From NCBI RefSeq assembly GCF_014205275.1, contig NZ_JACHND010000001.1, positions 7,626,001 to 7,690,000 on the forward strand: a DNA stretch of 64,000 bases, written 5' to 3'. The position numbers and the translations under genes are program-made. Positions 28,353-35,434 of the stretch are shown in pieces. Each line of letters opens with the position of its first letter. The stretch's first letter is position 1. Source of the stretch: Sphaerisporangium siamense. GTDB lineage: Bacteria > Actinomycetota > Actinomycetes > Streptosporangiales > Streptosporangiaceae. The notes beneath the pieces are model-generated. The model was given only the letters and a program-made list of their open reading frames with translations. It was not told the origin of the DNA and did no database searches.

Positions 28353-29257
28353 AGCAGCACGCGCCGCCGGGCGCGCAGCGGCGCCGCGCCCGCGACGACG
28401 ATCAGCAGGACGAGCACGCCCAGATGGGACAGCTCCTGACGCCCGTAGAGGACGTACCCGTACCCGCCCACCAGGGCGTTCTCCACGCAGGCGACCACGA
28501 CCGGCGTCACGGCGAGCGCGGCGGCGACGGCCCAGCGCGGATCGGCCGCGACGCGGCCCGCCCATACCGCCAGGCACAGGAGCACGACCTCCAGGCCGAC
28601 CCTGGCCATCTCGCGCGCCGATCCGGGCTGCACGGTCAGCCACGAGGACGGGTCGGCGCCCGCCACCAGCGGCGCCACGAGCCACCATCGCCACGTCCGC
28701 GTCCTGACCGGGACGCGCCGCGCGGCCAGCGCCAGGAGGCCGAGGAAGGCGAGCGCGTAGGCGGCGACGGGCGCGACCGGGCCCCCGGTGGAGTACAGCG
28801 CGGGCAGGCGCCACCAGGCGTCGGGGAAGACCGGCAGCAGCGTCTCGTCCAGCCAGGGACGGCCGAGCACCACGGCGACGACCTTGGCCCCGACCAGCGC
28901 CACCAGAAGGAGCGCCGTGCGGATCCTGCCCCGGGTCACGGCCAGCAGCGCCGCCGCCGCCAGCGCCGTCCACACCGGGACCGACCCGGCGTACGGCAGC
29001 AGGACGCCCACGTTCATCGCCGCCAGCGCCGTGACGCCGAGGTGCGTGCCGTCCCGGAGGCACGGGACACGGCCCGCGTCGAGGGCGCGCGCCCGCAGAC
29101 CACCGGCGACCAGGGCCAGCGCCTCACGCGACGAGGGCACGCGGCGGCCGGCGTCGGCGGCGAGCAGCGTGGCGATCATCTCGTCGCCGTGCCCGGCCCG
29201 GTGCCCCGGCGGATAGGCGCGCAGCAGCCATCGGTACCGGCGCTCCAGAGGGGTCAC
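28349..29257 (-). CDS. Multi-pass membrane protein next to padR
   Basis: 302 aa. The N-terminus MTPLERRYRWLLRAYPPGHRAGHGDEMIATLL is the standard opening of actinobacterial membrane proteins encoded immediately after PadR regulators. About 7-8 hydrophobic segments follow (for example ALLAVTRGRIRTALLLVALVG and VGLEVVLLCLAVWAG). The biochemical role is unknown. The GTG start at 29257 lies 40 nt after the padR stop and lacks a clear ribosome-binding site. Its own stop overlaps the lipoprotein start. Confidence 0.75.
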   Translation of the reverse strand: MTPLERRYRWLLRAYPPGHRAGHGDEMIATLLAADAGRRVPSSREALALVAGGLRARALDAGRVPCLRDGTHLGVTALAAMNVGVLLPYAGSVPVWTALAAAALLAVTRGRIRTALLLVALVGAKVVAVVLGRPWLDETLLPVFPDAWWRLPALYSTGGPVAPVAAYALAFLGLLALAARRVPVRTRTWRWWLVAPLVAGADPSSWLTVQPGSAREMARVGLEVVLLCLAVWAGRVAADPRWAVAAALAVTPVVVACVENALVGGYGYVLYGRQELSHLGVLVLLIVVAGAAPLRARRRVLL

Positions 29258-29297
29258 GGCGCGCCCGCCGCCCGCGGCCGGGCGCCGCCGGCGGGCG

Positions 29298-29633
29298 TCA
29301 CGCCGGCGCCGTCCCGGGGGCGCGGCCGGTGACGATCGCGGCGGCCTTCTGCATGCGGCGGGCCTCGGCGGTGACCACGCCGTCGCCGTGCTCGGTGAGG
29401 CGGTAGTAGCGCCGGGGGCGGCCGTCCACGACCTCCTCGTGGTCCAGGACGATCAGGCCGTGCGTGGCCAGCCGGTCGAGGGCGCCGTACAGGGTGCCGA
29501 CGGGGAGCCTGATGCGGCCCTCGGACAGGTCCAGGACGCGCTTGATGATGCCGTGGCCGTGCAGGGGACCGTCGAGGAGGGCGGCGAGGATGAAGTAGGT
29601 CGGCTCGCTCACCGTTGAGGATCCGGTGGCCAT
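29298..29633 (-). CDS. PadR-family transcriptional regulator
   Basis: 111 aa, a PadR winged helix: YFILAALLDGPLHGHGIIKRV, RIRLPVGTLYGALDRLATHGLI and DGRPRRYYRLTEHG. The C-terminus is a short dimerisation helix. ATG at 29633 is chosen because a -10 hexamer TATGGT ends 7 nt upstream, implying a leaderless mRNA. The promoter carries a 27-bp inverted repeat, and a near-copy lies in the promoter of the MBOAT gene, so it very likely represses both itself and the acyltransferase genes upstream of it. Confidence 0.93.
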   Translation of the reverse strand: MATGSSTVSEPTYFILAALLDGPLHGHGIIKRVLDLSEGRIRLPVGTLYGALDRLATHGLIVLDHEEVVDGRPRRYYRLTEHGDGVVTAEARRMQKAAAIVTGRAPGTAPA

Positions 29634-29640
29634 GGCCGAG

Positions 29641-29670
29641 ACCATACTTCGGGGCCAGAAGTATGGTCAA
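29641..29670 (-). promoter_or_regulatory. padR promoter with PadR operator, copy 1
   Basis: Minus-strand TTGACC (29670-29665), 18-nt spacer, TATGGT (29646-29641). The inverted repeat ACCATACTTC-N7-GAAGTATGGT (29641-29667) is perfect over 10-bp arms and covers spacer and -10. It also overlaps the stop codon of the algJ-like gene. Geometry and base content match PadR boxes. Confidence 0.85.
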
Positions 29671-30875
29671 CCGGGGCCGCCCGCGCGCCGCGGGGCCGCC
29701 TTCAGGGCCTTCTCCACCGCGGCGAGCGTCTCGTCGGTCAGCATCTCCCCGTGGCCGCCCGCCCAGTAGCGCTCGACCATCTCGAACACCACCACCTCGG
29801 CCTCCCGGAGGTACCCGGCGACCCGCTCGGGACCGGCCCTGACCGGGGCGTCGCTGCGCAGCACGGTGAGGTCGGCGAAGTACGGGGTGATCCACGGCGT
29901 GGACTCCCGGGTGAAGGAGTCGCCGACGATCAGGGTCCGCGGCCGGAACAGCGCGGCGCGGGTGGTGGCGTTGGTCACGCGGAAGGCGATCGGCGCGTCC
30001 CGGTCGTCCTGGGCGAGGCGGCGCACCCCGTCCCGGTCCAGCCGCCAGCGGGCGGCGTCCTCCCGGCGCGGGGCGCCGAGCAGCCTGCCGAGGTCGCCTT
30101 CGCGCGGCGACCGCCCGAGGAAGGTGAGCCGCGTGCCGCCGGCCAGGGCGGGCCGCAGGACGCGGGCCAGCTCCGCGCCGTACAGGGCGGCGGAGCGCTC
30201 GCTCCAGTGGCTGTCGGTGCGGAAGTAGGCGGGCTCGCCCGTGTCGCGCTGCAGCCGCAGCAGCGGGGCGCGCAGGTCGAGGTACCCGGGCACGCGGGCG
30301 GCCTCCAGCGCGGCCCAGAGCTCCGTCTTGCGGCTCCGCAGGCAGCCCTCGCCGAGGAACCGGTCCGGCAGCTTGTCCGGGGAGACGGTGGTCTTGTCCG
30401 GCGCCACGGTGAACACGAACCCGCGTCCGGAGCCGCGCACGATCTCGCCCAGCCTGCGCACGCGGTCCAGGACGCCGGCCGTCGTCCCGGCGGGCCGGCA
30501 CGCCTCGGCCACGTCGTCGCCGAAGTACAGCCAGCCGTCGCGTCCTTCGATGACCCGGGGGTAGGCGCGGGGGCCGGCGGTCGCGTACGAGGGCGGCTCG
30601 CCGAAGAGCCTCTCCGACAGCAGGGTGTGGGCCCGCACGGCCTGCCCGCGCAGGGGCAGATGGTCGACGGCCCACGCCTCGAAGCCGGTCGCGAACCGCC
30701 GCGACAGCGCGGGGAAGGCGGCCGGCTCGCGGTTCTCGATCTCGTCGGCCCTGTCCCCGGCGGCGAACGCCACGGCGGGGCCGAAGAAGAAGAGAAGCGC
30801 GGCGAGGGCGGCGACGCGGCGGCGACGGCGCGGGGAGGGCGTCCCGGGGGTTCTCGTGAGAGCCGCGGTATCCAT
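29667..30875 (-). CDS. AlgJ/DltD-like SGNH acyltransferase partner
   Basis: 402 aa. One N-terminal membrane anchor (AALAALLFFFGPAVAFA) is followed by an extracytoplasmic SGNH-fold domain. RDGWLYFGDDV is the usual AlgX/AlgJ opening. The catalytic set is visible as TDSHWSERSAALYG (D221, H223) and VGDSFTRESTPWITPYF (Ser320). Such proteins take acyl groups exported by an MBOAT partner and transfer them to a polysaccharide or other surface polymer. ATG at 30875 lies 2 nt after the MBOAT stop, so the two are one operon. The acceptor is unknown; no polysaccharide synthase lies in the window. Confidence 0.88.
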   Translation of the reverse strand: MDTAALTRTPGTPSPRRRRRVAALAALLFFFGPAVAFAAGDRADEIENREPAAFPALSRRFATGFEAWAVDHLPLRGQAVRAHTLLSERLFGEPPSYATAGPRAYPRVIEGRDGWLYFGDDVAEACRPAGTTAGVLDRVRRLGEIVRGSGRGFVFTVAPDKTTVSPDKLPDRFLGEGCLRSRKTELWAALEAARVPGYLDLRAPLLRLQRDTGEPAYFRTDSHWSERSAALYGAELARVLRPALAGGTRLTFLGRSPREGDLGRLLGAPRREDAARWRLDRDGVRRLAQDDRDAPIAFRVTNATTRAALFRPRTLIVGDSFTRESTPWITPYFADLTVLRSDAPVRAGPERVAGYLREAEVVVFEMVERYWAGGHGEMLTDETLAAVEKALKAAPRRAGGPG

Positions 30876-30877
30876 GA

Positions 30878-32320
30878 TCAGAACTGGTAGTAGAGGAACG
30901 GGCTGAAGGTCCCCGCGGCGACGAGCACACCCGCGTACGGGGCCGCGACGAAGGTCACCGCCGCGCGCGCCGCCGTGACCGCCCACCGCGCCGCGCCGTC
31001 CCTGCCGCGCTCCAGCAGCCGTCCGAGGCTTTGCGAGCCGGGCAGCAGCACCACGGTCATCGCGAGGGCCAGGACGACCGTGCGCCGGTGGTCGAGGGAG
31101 AACAGCACGAACTCGTCGAGCCCGCCGCCCCGCGCCCCGGCCATCGCCCCGAGCATGCCCGCCGCCTGGGACAGGTCGGCGGACCTGAACAGGACCCACC
31201 CGGCGACGACCAGCAGGAAGGTCGCGGCGCGGCGCAGCACCAGGGCGGGGACGCCGCCGGGCGGCCTGTCCCAGCCGAGTGCCCGCTCGGCGACGAGCAG
31301 GCCGCCGTGGTACAGGCCCCAGCACAGGAACGTCCAGCCGGCGCCGTGCCAGAAGCCGCACAGCACGAAGATGACCAGCAGGTTGCGGTAGGTGACCGCC
31401 GTGCCGCGGCGGTTGCCGCCGAGGGGGATGTAGACGTAGTCGCGGAACCAGCGCGACAGCGAGATGTGCCAGCGCCTCCAGAAGTCGGTGACGGAGTAGG
31501 CCGAGTACGGCCGGGCGAAGTTCTCCGGCAACCGGAACCCGAACATCGTGCCCAGGCCGACCGCCATGTCGGAGTACCCGGAGAAGTCGAAGTAGATCTG
31601 CACGGTGTAAGTCAGGGCCCCCACCCAGGCGGTGGCGGCGCCGATCTCCCCGCCGGGGACGGCGAACGCGGCGTCGGCGATCGGGGCGACGGTGTCCGCC
31701 ACGATCACCTTCTTGGCCAGGCCGAGGGCGAAGCGGGGGAAGCCCGCGGCGAGGTCGGCGTACCGGTCGCGCGCGGTGTCGGCGAGCTGGGCGGAGATCT
31801 CGTGGTAGCGCACGACCGGGCCCGCGACGAGCTGCGGGAACATCGCGATGTAGGTGACGAACCCGACGAGGCCCCGCTGTGCGGGCCTGCTGCGCCGGTA
31901 CACGTCCACCACGTAGGAGATGTGGTGGAAGGTGAAGAAGGAGATGCCGATCGGCAGGGCGAGGTCCACGATCGGGCCGTGCCCGAGGCCGAGCACGCTC
32001 GACAGCGCGTCGATCTGGCGGCTCGCGAACCCCGCGTACTTCCACACGGCGAGGAGGCCGAGGTCCCAGGCGACCGCCCCCACGAGCACGGTCCTCCGGC
32101 CCCGCGCCGAGATCCGCGCGGAGTCGATCGCGATGCCCGCCGCGAAGTTCACCAGGATCGCCGACACCAGTAGCGCCACGTACGGCCCGGCGCCCCAGGC
32201 GTAGAAGACCAGGCTGGCCACGGCCACGACACCGTTGCGCAGGCGCCGGGGCGTCGCCCAGTACGCCACGAGGGTGACGGGCATGAAGAACCAGAGGAAC
32301 AGCGGGGAGGCGAACGACAT
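30878..32320 (-). CDS. MBOAT family O-acyltransferase (AlgI/DltB-like)
   Basis: 480-aa polytopic protein. MBOAT landmarks are TFHHISYVVDVYR, FPQLVAGPVVRYHEI, YFDFSGYSDMAVGLGTMFGF, FWRRWHISLSRWFRDYVYIPLGGNR (H285) and GFWHGAGWTFLCWG with catalytic H325. The protein moves acyl groups, usually acetyl, across the membrane and passes them to an AlgJ/DltD-type partner, here the next gene. ATG at 32320 has no strong ribosome-binding site. The promoter 75 nt upstream carries the second PadR operator. Confidence 0.94.
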   Translation of the reverse strand: MSFASPLFLWFFMPVTLVAYWATPRRLRNGVVAVASLVFYAWGAGPYVALLVSAILVNFAAGIAIDSARISARGRRTVLVGAVAWDLGLLAVWKYAGFASRQIDALSSVLGLGHGPIVDLALPIGISFFTFHHISYVVDVYRRSRPAQRGLVGFVTYIAMFPQLVAGPVVRYHEISAQLADTARDRYADLAAGFPRFALGLAKKVIVADTVAPIADAAFAVPGGEIGAATAWVGALTYTVQIYFDFSGYSDMAVGLGTMFGFRLPENFARPYSAYSVTDFWRRWHISLSRWFRDYVYIPLGGNRRGTAVTYRNLLVIFVLCGFWHGAGWTFLCWGLYHGGLLVAERALGWDRPPGGVPALVLRRAATFLLVVAGWVLFRSADLSQAAGMLGAMAGARGGGLDEFVLFSLDHRRTVVLALAMTVVLLPGSQSLGRLLERGRDGAARWAVTAARAAVTFVAAPYAGVLVAAGTFSPFLYYQF

Positions 32321-32394
32321 CGGTGGGCGCTCAGCCCTCGCGGCCGGTCGCGGCCGTTCCCGCGCGCCGTGAAGGGTCGTCGGGCATGCCGGCG

Positions 32395-32424
32395 ACCATA
32401 CATCGCCTCGCGAAGTATGGTCAA
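32395..32424 (-). promoter_or_regulatory. MBOAT operon promoter with PadR operator, copy 2
   Basis: Minus-strand TTGACC (32424-32419), 18-nt spacer, TATGGT (32400-32395). The inverted repeat ACCATACATC-N7-GAAGTATGGT (32395-32421) differs from the padR copy by one base in the arms. -35, spacer length and -10 are identical in the two promoters. Predicted leader is about 68 nt. Confidence 0.85.
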
Positions 32425-32440
32425 GGTCGCCGGATACGGC

Positions 32441-33355
32441 TCAGATCGGCGCCACGCCGTACACCGGGTCGGGCATCGGGGCCTCGGCGAGCAGCTTGCC
32501 GACCGCCTCGCCGATCTCGTGCAGCTCCCAGCGGGAGCCCTTGTCGACGCCCGGGCCGTGGGTCCAGCCCGTGGCGATGGAGATCATGCCGCCCTCGACC
32601 TCGAAGACGCGCCCGGTGACGCCGGAGGACTCGGCCGAGCCCAGCCAGACCACCAGGGGCGCCACGTTGGCCGGGTCCATGACGTCGAAGCCGGACTCGG
32701 GCGGGGCCACCATGGAGGCGAACGCCTCCTCGGTCAGGCGGGTGCGGGCCGAGGGCGTGACCGCGTTGACCGTGACGCCGTAGCGGGCCAGCTCGGCGGC
32801 GGCGGTGTGCGTCAGCGCGACGATCCCGGCCTTGGCCGCGGCGTAGTTGGCCTGGCCGACGCTGCCGAGCAGCCCGGCGCCGGAGGTGGTGGTGACGACC
32901 CGCGCGTCCAGCGTCTCCCCGGCCTTGGCACGCTCCCGCCAGTACGCGGCGGCGTGCCGCAGCGGCAGGAAGTGCCCCTTCAGGTGGACGCGGATCACGT
33001 CGTCCCAGTCGTGCTCGGTCATCGAGACGATCATGCGGTCCCGCAGGTAGCCGGCGTTGCCGACGAGCACGTCCAGCCGGCCGAAGGCGCTGACCGCCGT
33101 CTTCACGAGCCGCGCCGCGCCCTCCCAGTCGGCCACGTCGTCGCAGTTGGCGACCGCGTCCCCGCCGAAGTCGCGGATCTCCTCGACCACCGCGAGCGCC
33201 GGGGCGTTGGAGCGTCCTCCGCCCCGGGTGTCGGTCCCGAGGTCGTTGACGACGACCTTGGCGCCCTGGCGGGCGAACTCCAGGGCGTGCTGCCTTCCGA
33301 TGCCGCGCCCGGCACCGGTCACCACGACGACGCGTCCCGCACAGATACCGCTCAT
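32441..33355 (-). CDS. SDR family dehydrogenase (hydroxyacyl-CoA dehydrogenase-like)
   Basis: 304-aa Rossmann protein: VVVVTGAGRGIGRQHALEFARQGAKVVVNDLG, VGNAGYLRDRMI, TTTSGAGLLGSVGQANYAAAKAGI (catalytic Ser, Tyr, Lys) and VTVNAVTPSARTRLTEEAF. The N-terminal NDLG..GGG loop and the RDRMIVSMTEHDWDDVIRVHLKGHF region resemble the dehydrogenase part of peroxisomal-type multifunctional beta-oxidation enzymes, so a 3-hydroxyacyl-CoA or steroid substrate is plausible. ATG at 33355 after AAAAGGA. It stands alone between the PadR-controlled operon and the GH3 gene, all on the minus strand. Confidence 0.9.
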   Translation of the reverse strand: MSGICAGRVVVVTGAGRGIGRQHALEFARQGAKVVVNDLGTDTRGGGRSNAPALAVVEEIRDFGGDAVANCDDVADWEGAARLVKTAVSAFGRLDVLVGNAGYLRDRMIVSMTEHDWDDVIRVHLKGHFLPLRHAAAYWRERAKAGETLDARVVTTTSGAGLLGSVGQANYAAAKAGIVALTHTAAAELARYGVTVNAVTPSARTRLTEEAFASMVAPPESGFDVMDPANVAPLVVWLGSAESSGVTGRVFEVEGGMISIATGWTHGPGVDKGSRWELHEIGEAVGKLLAEAPMPDPVYGVAPI

Positions 33356-33454
33356 TCACCGTTCCTTTTCCGGAGCAACCATCGGAGTTTTCCCTGGAAA
33401 TGGCGATATATGTGGGTAGCTCCGCAACCTCCTGATTCTGCCGGGCACGGCGAG

Positions 33455-33479
33455 GAGGCGCTCCGTGGCGGAGCGCCTC
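33455..33479 (-). terminator. Strong hairpin after GH3 gene
   Basis: GAGGCGCTCCG (33455-33465) / CGGAGCGCCTC (33469-33479): an 11-bp perfect stem with a 3-nt loop, 15 nt past the GH3 stop on the minus strand. Nearby TTTCC-CT-GGAAA (33394-33405) is a possible operator for the SDR gene. Confidence 0.75.
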
Positions 33480-33494
33480 GCTGCGGGGCCGGGG

Positions 33495-35174
33495 TCAGGG
33501 CGTGACGGGCAGCAGGCCGGTGAGCACCTCGGCGGCGGCCTGGCCGCAGACGCGGGCGGCGCCGTGCGTGGCGATGTGGACCGCGCCGAGGTCGGTGCGC
33601 CCCGGCAGGCCCATCTCGACCACGATCGCGTCGGGCCGCGCCGTCAGCAGCCGGTTGAGCGCGTCGGTCTGCCAGGGGTGGCGGTGGGCGTCGCGCACCA
33701 CCAGCACCAGCGGCCGGTCGGCGGCCGAGCGCAGGACGGTCTCGTCCAGTTCCCCGGCCTCCTCCTCACCGGCGCGGGTCACCGTCGTCCCGGGCAGCAG
33801 CTTGCCCAGCGGCTCGCCGACGCCCCACGGCATGTGCTTGTCGATCGCCAGGTTCATCAGGGGCGTCAGCTCCACCACGTGCGGCGCCGCGGCGAGCGGC
33901 AGCACGGCCCCGGGGTCGGCGCCGGCGATCCGGATGGCCCGCCGGGCGGCGGCCAGCCCCGGCGGCACGTGCCCGTTCCCGTCCGCGTACCCGGACGAGG
34001 GCACACCGTCGAGCAGCGCCGTGGCGCCCGCGTGGCCGTCCAGCCCCACATGCCCGTCCAGGTCCGGAGCGGGAGCCCCGTGCCCGTCCAGCGCCATGGC
34101 GGCGGCCGTGTGGCCGTCCAGGTGCGCGCCGAGGGTCAGGGTCTCCCGGACGGCGGCGGGCTCGGGGACGGGGAAGGAGCCGGTCCAGGTGGTGAGGGCC
34201 TCGACGCGGCGCGCGGCCTCGGCGAGCCTCTCCTCGGGCATCGTGCCCTCGGCGACCGCGTCGGCGATCGCCTCGCGGATCGTCACCACGACCTCGTCGC
34301 CCGCGTTCTCGCCGCCGACGCAGATCAGGTCGGCTCCCGCGGCGACCGCCCGCACGCTGCCGCCGCCGATGCCGTACCGCTCGACGATCGCCGCCATCTC
34401 CACGGCGTCGGTGATGGTCACGCCCTGGAAGCCCATCTCGTCCCTGAGCAGGCCGGTGAGGATGCGCGAGCTGAGCGTGGCGGGCAGGTCGGGGTCGTAG
34501 GCGTTGACGAGCAGGTGACCCGTCATGATCATCTGGACGCCCTCGGCGATGGCGGCGCGGAACGGGAGCAGCTCCACCTTGTGGAGCTGCTCGAGCGACG
34601 CCGCGACCGACGGCAGCCCGTGGTGGGAGTCGACCGCGGTGTCCCCGTGTCCGGGGAAGTGCTTGGCGCAGGCGGCAACGCCCGCCGCCTGGAGCCCCCG
34701 TACCCAGGCGGCGGTGTGCCGCGCCACGAGCTCGGGATCGGCGCCGAAGGAGCGCAGGCCGATGACGGGGTTGCGCGGGTTCGAGTTCACGTCGGCGGCG
34801 GGCGCGAAGTTGACGTTCACCCCGGAGGCGGCGAGGTCCAGGCCGATGCCGTACGCGATCTTCTCGGTGAGGCCGACGTCGTCGACCACGCCGAGTGCGT
34901 AGTTGCCCGGGCGCGAACTGCCGGTGCTGGCCTCCAGCCGGGTGACGTCGCCGGCCTCCTCGTCGATGCCGATGACGGCCTCGGGGCGTTCGGCGCGCAG
35001 GGCCGCGGTCAGCTCGGCGAGTTCGGACGGCGTCCCGACGTTCCTGGAGAACAGCACCACGCCCGACAGCCCTTCGCCGAGTCGGCGCCGCAGCCAGTCC
35101 GGGGGTGTTCGTCCTTCGAACCCGGGGAGGAGGACCGAATCGGCCAGACGCAGTAGCTGAGGGCTGCGCTTCAT
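33495..35174 (-). CDS. GH3 beta-N-acetylhexosaminidase (NagZ-like) with LDGH-repeat linker
   Basis: 559 aa. The N-terminal GH3 barrel (about 1-335) has KHFPGHGDTAVDSHHGLP (K171-H172; D182-x-H184 acid/base dyad) and nucleophile D256 in GVTITDAVEMAA, matching NagZ-type beta-N-acetylglucosaminidases that recycle cell-wall fragments. Residues 350-402 are a low-complexity linker with four LDGH tetrapeptides. A C-terminal alpha/beta domain follows (about 403-559). There is no signal peptide, so it is cytoplasmic. ATG at 35174 follows GAGGAG. An AGGAAA-C-TTTCCT box lies 126 nt upstream. Confidence 0.92.
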   Translation of the reverse strand: MKRSPQLLRLADSVLLPGFEGRTPPDWLRRRLGEGLSGVVLFSRNVGTPSELAELTAALRAERPEAVIGIDEEAGDVTRLEASTGSSRPGNYALGVVDDVGLTEKIAYGIGLDLAASGVNVNFAPAADVNSNPRNPVIGLRSFGADPELVARHTAAWVRGLQAAGVAACAKHFPGHGDTAVDSHHGLPSVAASLEQLHKVELLPFRAAIAEGVQMIMTGHLLVNAYDPDLPATLSSRILTGLLRDEMGFQGVTITDAVEMAAIVERYGIGGGSVRAVAAGADLICVGGENAGDEVVVTIREAIADAVAEGTMPEERLAEAARRVEALTTWTGSFPVPEPAAVRETLTLGAHLDGHTAAAMALDGHGAPAPDLDGHVGLDGHAGATALLDGVPSSGYADGNGHVPPGLAAARRAIRIAGADPGAVLPLAAAPHVVELTPLMNLAIDKHMPWGVGEPLGKLLPGTTVTRAGEEEAGELDETVLRSAADRPLVLVVRDAHRHPWQTDALNRLLTARPDAIVVEMGLPGRTDLGAVHIATHGAARVCGQAAAEVLTGLLPVTP

Positions 35175-35299
35175 GCACTCTCCTCGCCTGGTGGCATCGG
35201 CGGCTCGCGCCGGAGGCTCGCAGGACCGTTACGGGGCGCGGCGTCCGCGGAAAGGCATCGCCTCCCCGGGCGCCGTCTCGGACATTTCGACAATCTAAT

Positions 35300-35312
35300 A
35301 GGAAACTTTCCT
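35300..35312. promoter_or_regulatory. AGGAAA-C-TTTCCT palindrome upstream of GH3 gene
   Basis: 13-bp palindrome in an AT-rich patch upstream of the hexosaminidase. From memory it resembles the ROK-family (CsnR-type) operator described for chitosanase genes in Streptomyces. No ROK regulator gene lies in this window. The rest of 35175-35434 has no gene. Confidence 0.5.
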
Positions 35313-35434
35313 GTTTTCCATACCCACGACCATGGGATTTCGGTGGATGAGAACGCTCCCAAAATTGAGGCAGGCCCCAGATAGTCTCCCGAGGCGGGCC
35401 CGGTGGCGCCGGGTGCGGCGGCTCCGCCCAGGGC

